Source: Prostheceraeus crozeri
Lineage: Eukaryota; Platyhelminthes; Polycladida; Euryleptidae
Assembly: GCA_907163375.1 (NCBI GenBank)
Contig: CAJQUW010004739.1
Span: 124,001 to 188,000 of the forward strand
DNA: 64,000 nt
Direction of reading: 5' to 3'
Part shown: piece after piece, positions 33,045 through 46,500 of the stretch
Layout: the number at the start of each line of letters is the position of its first letter
Numbering within the stretch: the stretch's first letter is position 1
The notes under the pieces: generated by a model
Told to the model about the DNA's origin: nothing
Database searches by the model: none
What the model saw: the letters and a program-made list of their open reading frames with translations, nothing else
Made by a program: the position numbers and the translations under genes

Positions 33045-36000
33045 AGTCCAATAGCAAATTATAAACATGATCAGAAATGACATATGAAATGTCAATCACA
33101 ACTGCGTCACAAGTGAGCAAATGGTCTTATCGAATTATTATGTGACAACTTTCGTAATAAGAAAGCTATTAAGTTGAGAAGTAAGACATGACCAGCTTTT
33201 GAAAATGCTCGCCCCGTCGGACAACCAATGTTTTGCCCGCGCATCCTCAAATTGCGCTCATTCAAGGTATTTAAATGCGACTATTATGTAAAGCTGTTGC
33301 ACACGGCAATCATGATCAAACTGCAATCATGAATAGATGAGATTTGTTAGACTTTGTTTTTGCATGGAAAAGTATAATAATCGAACGGTTTTCATGAGGT
33401 TAGCGTGTGAAATGAGCCGAAAGTCCAACGGAGCAAGAATAATGATTGTTTTGATTCATTTATTAGGATTCGTGCGACAAATATTGAATTCGGCTTCGTT
33501 AAGGTGGATTCGAATAATCGCGCCCATAGAAGCTGGTAATATAGTATATGTGAGCCGATAATGCTTTCAATGGTATTGTTAATTACTATAATGGCGCCCA
33601 TCCCTGGATAAATAGAAGTTACAATTGAGGGTCTATCGAAGGCTGACGCGAAGCGAGTCAATATTTTCTTGTGACCATAGACTCATAAAATTTTGCACAC
33701 ATTTCTTCAATGCTCACTTTTAAATTCCATTACAAATAGTCCACAGCAGACACTCGAAAGATTCTACAAGCAATTCTCAAGTGTTTTGACATTAAAACCG
33801 ACCGTCTGGTTTACCCTGGCTCCTACAACTGATAATTCAATGATGCAGGGTTCATTCGAATAATTTTCAAGCTTTCTTCTGGCAAGTTTGATTTCCAGCT
33901 TCATATTCTTCTTCAATAGCTATCTTTTGATAATTAACCTTCTCATGTTAATAGAAATCAACAGTGCATGATTAAAACTTCAGCGAAGAGTATTGACTTC
34001 TCGCAATACTCATCTTCCCCATGACTTCACATTGTCTGCCTTATGAAATGAATAATGTCGAAATGTCTTGGCGATTGGCATTTTCATCTCAAAGGAAGCT
34101 ATATTAAGAACTTCTCAGTTTTGATAAATTTCGTGTCTCGGCTCATTTCTGAGCTAAACTTAGCTTTGTCTTTTCATTATAAATTTACAACTACAATAAG
34201 CAATTCAAAAGGACTAGCTAAGAAATGACAACAAAAATAGCAAACACAGAGTTCTTTCGGCTCACACATCGGCATATACATGCACAAGTCTATAATCTAT
34301 TTTTATCCTCAAAGCCTCAAGTGATCATCTTAGCACAGTCGAATACCGGATTCATGTTTTGCACCTTTATCGTTCACACCTTCGTGATTTTCAATTTTGG
34401 TTACATACTCGAAATTACATTTCATACTATGAAGAAACTCTCACAAAAATATTTCTCTTCTCTACCAATCATGAGATCCAAGTAGTAGATCTTTGTTGGG
34501 ATGGTGATAAGAAAATTTTATGTGTCTGCTGTCATTCGGAAAATTATAATTATTTATTCGATAGTTCGCATAATTGATAACCTCTTATGATTTTAAACTG
34601 ATGCTCTTTAGGGTTTCCTCTTAGATGCGTGACACGTATTCAGAATAATGGTGTTTAGAATTTTTAGCAATTTTGACTGACTTCAAACTTTCTTGAAACT
34701 ATGTCAAACCTGAACTAACTGATCCAACTATTAACAAAAGTAGGCTACATGTAAAAATTAATGTAGTATTACTTTTCCTTCTAATTCAATTTGCTTCGCA
34801 TTTTTTTCATTTTACAACTTTTTAAGAATTATGAGAATGCTAGAAAAGAACAAAGACGTTTTAATACTTTTAACACGTCTTTTACACTTTTATTAGTGAT
34901 CACAGAGTCCTGTAAGTTCACAACCACGACACAGAGATAAAGGTGAAAAGATTTATAATTCATTTTTATTCATAGCCTACAATTTTACTGAAGCGGACTG
35001 ATATCCGATGTGAATGCAGTATTTTATGGATAAATTTATAATTTATTGTGCCGTAGACGCCGGGGAAACAGAACTGAAATGTACTAAATCAATGATTTCA
35101 GTGATCATGGACATTTTTATAGCATTTCTCGTGTCTTCTTTAATCATTTGAAAATTTTAGTAAAATTTTATGACTTTATTAGCAGGCAGCTTGTAGAATA
35201 TTACCTTGCATATGTATTGGAATGGCTTAAACTTTTCAATTATATTGTGTGGTTTGACAGCCATCCATTGCGCGAAATTTTTCAAATGAGAACAAATAAT
35301 AGCATTACACGCTCGTGTAGCTTCCTTCCCTTTCGTTGTCGTAAACCCCTGGCACGTGATGTGCGAAACGCTTCAACAGATCATTTATAAGGTTCTGCAA
35401 GTGAATCATGGCTTTTTTCTGCTCGTGCGTCCTGCGTCGTGACTTTTATGCTATGATATTTCTGTATATTTTTCTTTTGATGTGCTCACTGAATATGCAA
35501 ATTTGTGAGACAATAAAGAATATTTATTTGTATTATTATTTTTGTGAATGAAAATCTTGCACATTTCATTATCTTAGTCAGTTCGTTTTGGTGGCATTTC
35601 ATGTTCAGGTTAATCTTATCAATGTCATTTGCACTCAAATGTGATTTTATAGAAAAACAAAAGTTTAGTGCCATTAATAGCTAATATTTCTAATTTCATG
35701 ACGATAGAGAGCGACTTTGAGCAAATGAAATCATTGGATAGTTCATGCGCCAAGTATGTTGTACTGAAAATTTCATGTATTTTAGATCGATACTTTAAAT
35801 CCCGAATCGGTCTCCTGCGAGATCTCGATACCGTCGATGCTGCATGGATAAGGAAAGAGGGATGATATTGAATGCAAGTTTATTATATACCATCCTATTT
35901 AAACGTACGCGTAAATCATGAAATGTTAATTTGAAAATACTTCAACGCAATTTAACTCTGCTTAAAATCAAATCGCTTGCACTTAAGTATTTTCAAATGA

Positions 36001-37658
36001 AAATTTCATGATTTTTCTAGCGCAACATAATAGAATTGCAGATATTTAATTAAACAAAGTTGCATTCAAAAGCATCACGTTTATGTGCTAAATATATCCA
36101 ACAGCTATGTGATTTTCTTAATGTGAAATGCCCTAAAGTTGAAGTTCATCGATTATCGGAAAGTTGGTGGAAAACGTCAAACTTAGGATTTTATGATTAT
36201 GTGAACATTATTTCCAGTCAGCTGAACTGGTGACAGTTTAGCGGGTGCATCAAGGACAGACAAATGGCTACCGGTGATTGCCTAATTCATTGGTAAATTT
36301 TCTGATATAAACTTGTGAGATCTGCTTGGGCAAAGTAATTTTTTAAATATTTCCTTAGTCGTTTCAGTAAAGGTAAATATACTCGCTGAAGGCTTATAAA
36401 GTGCATGATCAATATAGAACAACGTGTGACCGAAACAGTGGTCGCAACTTATCGTCAGAAAAATAAGACACTAGGCCTACCTAGAATATACCCCGCGTGG
36501 CATATTCAAGATAGTTTATTTGATGCGTACGAAGTGTCTTATAAAAGTAGATGCAATACTTTTTTTACCAAAATTAAGCTATGGTCACGCTTAGTTTAGT
36601 GAAGCTTAAGGTTAAAAGATAGCTTTGAAAGATCTGATTCATTAATTTGACGCTCCAATTGCCGTCAGTATGCTAGATCATCTATTTGATGTCTTTATTA
36701 AGTGCTATGACTCACAGTTTTTACTTCGTCTATCTCTCAAAATGTTTTCTTGCACCTCATATTACTCATGGTATAACACCTGCACGCTTTGGCGATTTCC
36801 CTTAGTTCGCAGTTGTAATTTTACTTCTTTGATATTCCTGATGAAGATTGAGGCGAAATTACAAAATTTGCATGATGTTCTACAAGCAACTAATATGAGA
36901 AGCCTTTATGATTTAATCTACAAAAGGGGAGGAGATACCATTTCTTAAACATGCCAACTACAAGAACCGGGTGTGGATACTATTTGAGGTAGGGATCTAT
37001 TATGAGCATCTTCATCTGAATGCGGGGTCCATTCAAATAAATACGACTGTTGGTTCAAATCCACCAAGACGTGCAGTTGCTTTTAATCTGTGAAAGCTGG
37101 TTTATCATGCTTAATTAAACTTCCAAATTATGAAGCTATACAAAAGTGTACGAGTCCGCATTACATTTCAGATTAAAATTTCCGTAAATATATTTGTTCC
37201 AAAATGCTATGCCACTTGGTGATAATAAGCAATCATCAATAACTAAAAAGGCGATCACTTTTATCATCAGTCTATATAAAGATTGAAATTTTCACTAAAA
37301 GACAAATGAGAATAATAATGATTCAGACGAGAAGAAAAAATGCAGCGTTCTCTGAGCGCTTTCAAAATTGATTGGAAGCGGATGAGGCACTGGCATCATT
37401 AATTAATGTCTTGGGGCATTACTATCATGCTTGATAGTATGCATTGCTATCATTTTCGGCCGGTATTCGCCTATCAAAATATCAAACCATTTTTTTCTCA
37501 ACAGAGAGCACGAGATGAGGTATATGACAACTATTGATTTCACAAATACGTATGATATAACAAATGAGATGGCATTCAAATATGTGAATCATGTCAATGG
37601 AATTTAACTATACAGCTGAAATGAGATGACCTATATAACTTCATGAGATCACTTGTGT
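33045..37658. other. Non-coding, probable large intron (part 2)
   Basis: About 4.6 kb of AT-rich sequence. Short frames on both strands show no recognisable domain or conserved splice-bounded block. Confidence 0.4.
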
Positions 37659-37674
37659 ACTCTCTCTCTCTCTC
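37659..37674. repeat. (CT)n microsatellite
   Basis: Eight CT units. Confidence 0.9.
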
Positions 37675-37747
37675 GATCGTCAGAATCCCAGTTTTGTTAG
37701 GAGCAGGAACATGTACCAAAAGCTTGCATCAATGATTCCAGCTGCGC

Positions 37748-37830
37748 CAGCGGACCTCAGTTGGTAGGGGGTAGATCTAGATAACCTACACCATTGGTTC
37801 GAGTGTAGGTGGTAGGTTAGAGTACCATTA
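37748..37830 (+). repeat. tRNA-like sequence, probable SINE head or tRNA relic
   Basis: CCTCAGTTGGTAGGGG resembles an A box and D-arm, and TTGGTTCGAGTGT resembles a B box and T-arm about 40 bases later, the spacing of a pol III internal promoter. The acceptor stem and anticodon arm do not pair well, so it is not a working tRNA. A tRNA-derived SINE or tRNA pseudogene is likely; no poly(A) tail was clear. Confidence 0.5.
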
Positions 37831-38090
37831 GCCGGATACCTTCTGCATGACAATTTGATCTATCGTTTGTCTCATTTTTTTCACTGATAACAGGCACTGA
37901 CCGCTGAAACATGTTACTTCTCTTGATCATTGAATACCATTAAATTTATCAAGTGCTACTTTTTATGTCATTCCTTCTTTGTACAATTCGTCTGTTTTGG
38001 CATGCGCATGCGATGCTTGATTATCATTTAAACATTTTTAAAATTCATCACCATTTTTTGATACAAAGTTAGTGGAGAAGATCCAATATA

Positions 38091-39900
38091 CAGGGTGTCC
38101 GTAATGTCGCTTGACTTTTAAATTGAATATCTACATGAGAAAGCAACAAACTTTTTTTGTCACAAACCATGCTATATTACGCAACATAAAGGGAAATTCA
38201 CGAATCTAACAATAAGAAGCCAATATTTGATGATTAAAATGTTCAAATCAAGTGTTCGAAATGATTGCCATCGCAATCAATCACTGCAGTCAATCGCCGA
38301 ATTATATCGAAAACACTAGTGGAAAGTACTTCGCGTGTGACTTCATTGCAGATGTTAGTGATCTTCTCACTCAACTGGTCCAGGCTTTGTGGCTTACCAT
38401 GATGGTACATCTTCGCTTTCATCCATCCCCAGAACTAAAAGTCGAGAGGATTCAGATCAGGTGAACGTGGAGGCCACTCCTCGGTCACATCCTCGACTTA
38501 TCACGCGATCACCAAATGTTTGGACGGGGAAGTTTCGTACCTTTGTTGCAAAGTGGAATGGGGCACCATCTTGCATAAATATGCAGGAGGACAATTTGCG
38601 CTTTTGCGCAATACGCACCTGCTCCCTCAGCATCTGGAAATATGAATCAGCTGTCACTGTGTTGGAGAAGAAAAAGGGTCGTAGTCCAAAATTAGCAAAA
38701 ATTCCCATCCAGACACATAACTTAGGTGAATGATGTGAAGGGATTTTGAGATGCATGTTGATGGCTTAACATCTGACCAGATGCGGCAATTGTGCGTATT
38801 AACGATCCCATCGAGTGAAAAATGCGCCTCGTCAGACCAGACAATATCATCGATTACATTCTGATTGTCGAGAAGCCAACTCGCTAACTCACAACGCTTT
38901 AGCTTGTCGGCCGGCTCAAGTACTTGCACGGCTTGTAATTTGTAGGAGTAGAGTCCTAGTTCATGCCGAAGGATTTTATGGACACTAGTCTTTAAAATGG
39001 TACCAACCTCTTCAGCCACTTTGCGAACTGACGTGACTCCTAGCATTGATTTTGAACCAGTCTCCTCGACAACTCGATTCACAGTTGCAATTGTCATGTC
39101 ATCCACTGTAGGACGGCCACTGCGAGGTTTATCATGAACGCTGCCAGTTTCTTCACACTTTTTAATGATATTTGTAATCGATGTTGTTGTAAAAGAATCT
39201 TTATGAATGCGTCTTTGAGTCTTAAACCTTCGAAGAGCAGATATAGCACTTCTATTGCATGCATAGAAGCACTGAACTATCTCTATCCGAGTCTGAAGAT
39301 CCATTGTGAATAAGATAGGCAGCGATCGTGCCACTTCACAGTAAGATTTTGAACATAGCATGAGGAAACTGTATGATACAGACTTAAACTATTGGTTGAC
39401 ACACACGTCTTTGTCATTGGTTAGCGAAAACATCACGTCACAGATATGGGATATGGTAATTCTATGCCATGAAGGCTGGTTAATTTGACGTTCTCATTTG
39501 AAGATGATGCGATATGAATCAACCAATGACTAGGCATGTCGTCATGGCTGGTGATGAAAGTTTTATAGAATTGAATAGGGAAAATTTTGAGCTCTGTCTC
39601 GTGGGTAAGGTTAATTGACATAATTGACAATACGGCTAATTGACTTAAACATTTACTGGAACTGAAATGAATTCGCCAAAGCTTAAGAGCTATAATTGTA
39701 TATTTAATATTCATTACAAAATTGACTGCATGCAGAATGTAAAATTTAACCAGTTAAATAATCGATTATTCATTTCTTATTGTTAGATTCGCAAATTCCC
39801 CTTCATGTTGCGTAATATCAAATGGTTTGTGACGTATAAGTTAATTGTTTTCTCATGTAGATGTTCAATTTAAAAGTCAAGCGAATTTACGGACACCCTG
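38091..39900 (-). mobile_element. Tc1/mariner-superfamily element with long TIRs, copy 1
   Basis: The 1810-bp element starts CAGGGTGTCC and ends with its complement, flanked by TA on both sides (38089-38090 and 39901-39902). The inverted repeats reach about 130 bp (38091-38220 and 39771-39900), roughly 85 percent identical. A minus-strand transposase remnant fills the interior. The ends and the WSDEAHF/MQDGAP motifs place it in the IS630-Tc1-mariner superfamily. The last two catalytic acids are about 41 residues apart, so it may be a DD41D-type element. Confidence 0.85.
38243..39304 (-). pseudogene. Transposase of long-TIR element 1, broken
   Basis: It starts at MDLQTRIEIVQCFYACNRSA (ATG 39304) with an N-terminal helix-turn-helix region and the linker HDKPRSGRPTVDD. 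The first catalytic aspartate is in DIVWSDEAHFSLDG. The frame is lost near 38700. The second aspartate is in IFMQDGAPFHFATKV and the third in PPRSPDLNPLDF, which needs a further frame change near 38470 and is followed at once by a TAG. The end, TAVIDCDGNHFEHLI, reaches a stop at 38243-38245. At least two frameshifts and one stop make it inactive. Confidence 0.8.
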
Positions 39901-40136
39901 TATATTGAAGCGTTGCAGTAATAAATTACTCAGCAGCAAATTCATGAGGGCTGCAGTAAAATATTGCGTTCAATGGTATGCGATCATACTGTCACATTAT
40001 GAAGCTGCAATGTAAGACAACCAAAAAATACTGCCTTATTTATCTCAAAGATTTGCATATCGTTATGTGTGGACTGTCACGAAACTTCGACCTAAATCCC
40101 TAGAAAATGTCTATAGCGATGTCTCCTTCGAATATA

Positions 40137-41223
40137 GCCAAAAGACGATGCTATTGGACCACTCCCAGAAGGTACAATTATCGAAATGTCTAAATCTGGG
40201 TGGATAGACAAAGATATTTTTCTTACACGGTTTCGTCATTTCATTCAATTCTTAACAACTAAAAGAAGTAGAAATCAGGAAAAGTTGTCTTGATTATGGA
40301 TGGTCATAGAAGTCATGACTCACCAGAATTGTTTCGAACGGCAGCATCCAATAATATTGAGATCATAAGTCTACCGTCTCATACATCACATCTCTTGCGG
40401 TCTCTTGATGTTGGAGTTTTCGGACCCTTTAAGAAATATTGGCATAAGGTTTGTCGAATGAAAATGAACTCAAACACTGGCTCTGTAATTGGCAGAGCTG
40501 AATTCGGGAAATTATTTACTGAAGCTTACAAAACTGGATGTCTATCCAGTAATGCCATTATAGGTTTCAAAAAGTCTGGTATCTGCCCTTTAGATATTGA
40601 AGCGATTCCACCTCACGCGTTTAACATCGCAAGGTCTATGTTACAAGAAGATGCGAAAATAAATGATTACTTGTCTGAAAGTCATCATGGAGATATCCAA
40701 AACACAAAGTTAGATAATTGTGATCATCCTACTTCTAATTCTGAATTGATGACTCAGACTCCTGCACCTTCATCTTCATTTCTTGACCTTTTACATGATG
40801 AACATCAAACAAACATTAGAGATGAAGAATCACAAGAGCAGATTGTTTTTGACGATGACCGGTCCTATATTTATTCAGGTGAATCCTTCAGCTTTACCAG
40901 AAATGAGAACACTGTTATTGAGGAAAGGGTACCATTCACAGATTTAGTCCCGAGTCTAAATTCAAACAGAAAGGCAGCTCTTGCAGCATTCGAACGCTTC
41001 ACCACACCTAAAATAGGAAATCCTGTGAAATCTAAGGCTGAAAAAACTCCAATGGCAGTGTCAAGAATGTAACATCACATATGCCTACAGCAAAGGTCAA
41101 GAATGGTTACAATGCATGGAATGTCAATCTTGGTCTCATGAATCTTGTGGCAAATGTACTGTGGGAGTGTTTTTCTGTAACACCTGTGCCAGAAAGGTTG
41201 TTTCCATCTTAATGAATGAATGA
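40137..41223 (+). mobile_element. pogo-like transposase fragment with PHD-like finger
   Basis: Upstream AIGPLPEGTIIEMSKSGWID leads, after a frameshift near 40290, into LIMDGHRSHDSPELF and LPSHTSHLLRSLDVGVFGPF. These are the DDE_1 signatures of pogo/Tigger transposases: the MDGHRSH aspartate and the LDVGVFGPFK block. FKKSGICPLD follows, then an acidic tail. After another frameshift near 41065 comes a cysteine/histidine finger (EWLQCMECQSWSHESCGKC, then FFCNTCARK), a PHD-like pattern, and a stop at 41221-41223. The CENP-B type DNA-binding half and the first aspartate are absent. No inverted repeats were found. Confidence 0.8.
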
Positions 41224-42767
41224 CTGATTGGAAGTAATTTTGCTTCTTGGCTGTTCTCAGTTTTCTAAATACATTGTTGGTTTTTTCATGTATATGATTG
41301 TTTTGTTTCAACACATTATCAAAAGCCAAATTTGAATTTTCTGCAGAATATTTGGGACTGCTATATATAACTGTATTAAGATGGAAGGAATATAGCCTTA
41401 CTGGACTTAAAACTATATTAATTCCTATATAGGCCTATTGTATACCAGATGGAGCAAAACTAACAAAAATGTGACAAATAAATCGATAAATATCGAAAAT
41501 TTCATCATCCAATATGACTTTATTACAAGGAAACTTATACAATAAGTTGTTGATCATTATTAAAGCATAAATTTCATTGATCAAAACTGTTCATATAACC
41601 CTGAATCAATGTTCATATTATCCTGATACAATGTTCATATATGTTCATATTGCATAGATATAAGGAAGTAAAACTGCTCATATTCTCCGAGTATATCGCC
41701 GAGTTCATATACTTTCCTACATACATGCATGTTGGGATGATTTTCATACATACCGGGAAGCAGATTTTCCTTTTCTTTATTTATGTCATCAACGTCTTAC
41801 GATCATTCACAAAAAATGCAATCGGTGCTTTGAAAAAGCGATCTCCTGCCTGTACCTGTTAAGCAAAGTTGAACATTATTCGCTAAATTACATGAACTAA
41901 TTACAAATTGTTCTAAACCTTTGTCGGTTTCATTTAATTAGTCATGATGTTTCCAAATTCGCTTTTCCTGTTATTTCTGTTACACTTCAAAAATTAGCAA
42001 ACATTCATTGTGGATATTGATATTTTATTGCGAATTGATAATGATCATCGTTGAATAACTATGACAATTTCGGGGAAATCAAACGACCAAAAGGGAGTCA
42101 TGGAATTCTCTTTTCATCTAAGTTTCCGGTTTCATAAAATCGGTAACCACTGTCAAAATATCGCAATGTAAATCAGAATTATAGCTTGCATTTCGATTAT
42201 CAACCGTGATGACAATTGCATTCAAATGAAGATTTACATTTTCGTGATAATTTAATAGAAGCATTAGAAATTCTCTTATCTCTGATGGCGCTTAGATTTC
42301 ATTAACCGCTTTCGTCTTCAATCAACCTGTCAGGATCAGGATATTCTAGATGGTCGCCCACACAGATACCATGCTATTCATAGCGCTTTCGATTCATTTA
42401 TTTGAATTTTGTTCAAAACAATTATCCAAATCATAAGAGGTTTGCATTTTGAGTACAAAGACGTGATTAAGGCTAACATTTCTTTCACACATGCTTTTGA
42501 TAATTTTTTTGTCATTAAATGCATTTATGGAGAATTCGCCATTGTTCAAAAATCAAATGTCATTGAGGCACCCACATCGGCGCATTATGTGAATGCGACT
42601 AATGTCAAACAAGAGCGTCTGTTGATGCATTGATAGAGTGTGTTGGCAGTGTTCAGTAGAGACCCTATTTATTCTTCAATTGCACTTAAAAAACTGTCAA
42701 GATCATAAGGTAGAAGTATTTCAATATTTTCAAAGTACTCATGTTTAAGAAACATGCGAGGTATATA
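41224..42767. other. Unannotated non-coding stretch
   Basis: AT-rich; TGTTCATAT words recur at about 41590-41660. No gene supported. Confidence 0.4.
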
Positions 42768-42941
42768 CAGGGTGGCGCACGTAAACCGCCAGATTTTAAA
42801 CTTTTATTACTCCTCAAATATTCATCCGATCGTCATGAAATTTCGACTCATACTAGTTTGGAGTATAGGATTTATGATGATTATACCTGTTGTACTGAGA
42901 ATTGTCAGAAAATTCTGATTCTATTGACCGAATGACATGTA
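42768..42941 (+). repeat. Long TIR, left, of element 2
   Basis: 174 bp, about 96 percent identical to the complement of 44331-44502; the match ends sharply after GACATGTA. Confidence 0.9.
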
Positions 42942-43114
42942 CTCATTTTATTGACATCGAAAATCTAGATCAAGTTAATTAACTTAACATGAATCGTATT
43001 CTGCACAACGAATTGTGCGCAGTCTTGAAGGGAATATTGTTCAGTTACTTCCATGTCATATAAAATATCATTCAACGATTAAATCACTATCTGAAAAGAA
43101 TCGAACATAGAAGA

Positions 43115-44164
43115 ATGGATGATTATTCGGTTGCAGAACGAGCAAAATGCGCGGCTTGGTACGAATGGCTCAAGAGTCCAGTGAAGGTACAAAGGCTTTA
43201 TCATTCAGAGTATGGCAAGAACGCGAGAGCACCGGATGCCCGTACCATAAGGCGGTGGCAAACAAACCTGTTGACCAGTGGTAGTGTGGTGACTGTCAAG
43301 GGGGACCGGTCATCTTCTGAACGAACGGAGCAGAATGTGGAACGAGTTGTGCAGCACTTCGAGGACCCAAACACATCTACCCGTCGTGCATCTAATTCTT
43401 TTCAAGTGAACCGCCGCACTATCCAGCGCATCCTCCATGACTATGGATGGCATCCGTACAAGGTCCAGGTGGTGCAGCGATTACACGAAGAAGATCTGGA
43501 AAACCGAATGGAGTTCGCAGAACAAGAGCTGCAGCGCATCCAAGCCAACCCGAGCCATTTAGTGGAACTAACCTGGTCCGATGACGCTCACTTCCATCTG
43601 GATGGTGGTGTGAATCGCCACAATTGTCGTTATTGGGCCAACCAGAACCCTCACTGGATCAAGCAAGAGTCTATGTACTCGACACGCACCACCGTCTGGG
43701 CGGCAATCAGCCAATCAGGTATCTACGGATACCGTTCTTCTTCGACACTTCCGTCAACAAGGATCGGTATCTCAAGATGCTACAGGAGGAATTTTGGCCA
43801 GCGGTGCAGTCGGACAGAAGAGGCAGGAGCATCATATTCATGCAGGATGGTGCACCTCCACACTGGGGACTTCCTGTGCGTAAGTGGTTGAACAAGAAGA
43901 TGCCTAACAGATGGATAGGACCTGGATCTCCTAACATGCCCTGGCCACCGCGTTCAACTGACCTGACGCCTTCGATTTCTTCTTGTGGATTTTGTCAAGT
44001 CCAAGGTTTACCATACACGGCCAACATCCATGCAAGACCTGAAGGACCGCATCATGCAAGCATTTCAAGAAGTGACAACTGAGATGTGTCGAGAAACTGC
44101 TCTGGCCTACCAAAAGCGACTCGAATCTGTCCTCGAGAATGGAGGAGGACACGTTGAAGTTTGA
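43115..44164 (+). pseudogene. Transposase of long-TIR element 2, frameshifted
   Basis: From ATG 43115 (MDDYSVAERAKCAAWYEWLK) the frame gives an N-terminal helix-turn-helix region (TIRRWQTNLL, RRTIQRILHDYGW) and the first catalytic aspartate in LTWSDDAHFHLDGGVNRHNC. A frameshift near 43735 moves reading to the frame with FFFDTSVNKDRYLKMLQEEF and the second aspartate in IIFMQDGAPPHWGLP. Further frame changes near 43970-43995 lead through FDFFLW (third aspartate, about 42-43 residues later) and FVKSKVYHTR to a C-terminus ENGGGHVEV ending at 44164. All three acids survive in pieces, so the damage is recent and light. Confidence 0.82.
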
Positions 44165-44330
44165 TGACTACTAACACTTTTTTCTTATGTTTTTCATTTA
44201 ATAAATGTTTTCTATGACATTTACCTTAATTCGTTTTGGTCATTATTGATAAAGACGTGGGGGAAATAAAGGGAAAAGTTTATCATTAAATTTTATATGT
44301 TAAGATACATTGTTGGTATGTCAATTTTAC

Positions 44331-44502
44331 TACATGTCATTCGTCAATAGAATCAGAATTTTCTAACAATTCTCAGTACAACAGGTTAATCATCATAAAT
44401 CCTATACTCCAAACTAGAATGAGTCGAAATTTCATGACGATCGGATGAATATTTGAGGAGTAACAAAAGTTTAAAATCCGGCGGTTTACGTGCGCCATCC
44501 TG
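44331..44502 (-). repeat. Long TIR, right, of element 2
   Basis: 172 bp, the complement of 42768-42941 with about seven differences including two single-base gaps. Confidence 0.9.
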
Positions 44503-44504
44503 TA

Positions 44505-46500
44505 TTTCAATTAAATCTAGTTCGCCAATAGGACAGATTGGCCTACTACACGTACGGTATTTGATAATGACTTACTTTTTCAAGTAATAATTTTCAGTGT
44601 TTGCATATAAATAGATCCTATAGCGTTTGTACTATAAGCATGATCTATTGCGCCAGCACTGAAAAGTAGGTCTTATTTGCAGCTTTCCTATTGCTGTTGA
44701 TGTGTATTCGCACCTGTCTCAATCATCAAGGACCGTAGCTCATTTATTTTCGATTACGAGGATAGTCACCACGCCACTCGTGTTTTTGAATCCAATGAAA
44801 ATTATTGGTGCCAGCATTTGAAAATCGCATACCGGCACACATGTAGTTGACATATGCTGCTAACAGATGAAAATGGAGACAATGTAGATAAACTCAGATA
44901 AACGTAGATAATATTGCATGTGGCCAGACTTGTACGTGTGCGAAAAGGCCCACGCTGAGCATGAAAATGTTAGAAACAATGAATCATGATTTGAATACGA
45001 GGAATTTCTTTGATGCAAAGCATGTTTTTCAAGATTGATGTGGCATATTGTATGCACACACATCCCAGTTGTGTGACAACTGCACTAATCAACCGATTAA
45101 AAATAGCCGTTGTTGCGACCAAAAAATCACGATAAAAACAGAACAAGCTTCAAAATATAAATAATAGAATCTGGTTAATTTTTCTCGCATTAGAATGAAC
45201 TAAGGTAGATCCACGATAATTTGCTTATCGAGAATTTACTTTAGAAAAATACATCGATGGCATTGACCGGATAAGTGTAATCCTGTGAATTTTTCCTATG
45301 ATTAGAATTTGCTTGAATCGATGTTTGCATTAAAGTTTACTGGACCTAGGCTATCTGTAAGCCTGCTCAAAAATGTGTTTATCAGACTATTATTTATGGC
45401 AATTATATTACAGGGTTGAATACTTAAACAGTGCGACATTTGAATTAATAAGGCATAAATTGATAATGTATCTCATACATCGCAGCATTTTTACGACCGG
45501 CCGGGCCTGGGCCGGAAAATTCTCGATAAAACGGACCCGTGCTAGACTTTTCTTGCATTCTTTTCTACGTCATATGCCAGCATAATGAACTGATGAATTT
45601 TCTCTGAGAATTGCAATTGCTCATTAAAATTCAAATGAAAATTGACGGAATCGATTGTTTATGAAAGTCACGCTTTCAAATTTGTCCTGCCGGAATTCTG
45701 ATTCGTAGTAGGCAAAAGGAGGATTTTTAAGTGAAACAACAACAAATAGGATGTCTTATTAGATCAGTATAGCAACTAATTATTTAGATAAAAATATCAG
45801 TTTTACGTTAAATTTTTGAAATCAAGAAAGGCACTTAGTACTTTATGTTATTTAGAGCATGCTTGCAGAGCCAGTTACCTGTCGTATTCAAATCGGTAAG
45901 GATAATACAACAAATTAATCAATTTTTCATGTTTTGTAAATAACTGTTCGCAACTGGCCACATCAAACTGCCATTACAAAAAAATTAAAAATGCGTTCTC
46001 TTTTGATGCGAGATGAATTGAAATTAGTTCACGATGTCAGAAAAAAGAACAATGATTGAAAATGAGGTGTAAATATGTAGAGGAGATTATGGTGCGAATT
46101 GAAGCTACGTAGTAAATAATCAGTCAGGAAATATTCGTGACAAGGTCAGAGAGAACAATTCAAATTTCTTTTATTACGATCGCGATTGAATGAAGTGATT
46201 GAACATCTATTGAAATTGACACGTTTTAAGCCATAGTTATGGATTGCATGTCTGAAGTTGGCTAGAATGGAAATTAACCCAAGGTCGCGGCACAGCCGGG
46301 GAACTAAGTTGGAGCACGAACCACCAATGAAAAGCTTAGAATTGCAAATGTGACTAGTTCTAGACCAATTATGCAGGCGTTGACAGGTGCTTCTAAGTGA
46401 AAATGCCTGCGATTGTGCCGTTATTGCGTATTGCACGAAGCTACATTACCGTTCTAAAGATTTTATTGTTATTTATTTCTATGTATTGAGCTAATTAAAG
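44505..46500. other. Unannotated non-coding stretch
   Basis: No supported gene. A short GC-rich patch with GGCCGGGCCTGGGCCGG lies at about 45498-45516. Confidence 0.4.

Larger units (their letters stand above)
42768..44502 (+). mobile_element. Tc1/mariner-superfamily element with long TIRs, copy 2
   Basis: The 1735-bp element starts CAGGGTGGCG and ends with an imperfect complement, with TA before (42766-42767) and after (44503-44504). The inverted repeats are about 173 bp (42768-42941 and 44331-44502) and differ at about seven sites, so the insertion is fairly young. The plus-strand transposase remnant is related in motif layout to copy 1 at 38091, but the sequences are clearly different families. 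Such long inverted repeats are unusual for this superfamily. Confidence 0.88.

Noticed and set aside
45868-45894. 27-bp block between GCTTGCAG and GTAAGG as a micro-exon
   Set aside because: Too short to judge, and its length (27) does not supply the phase change needed before exon d.
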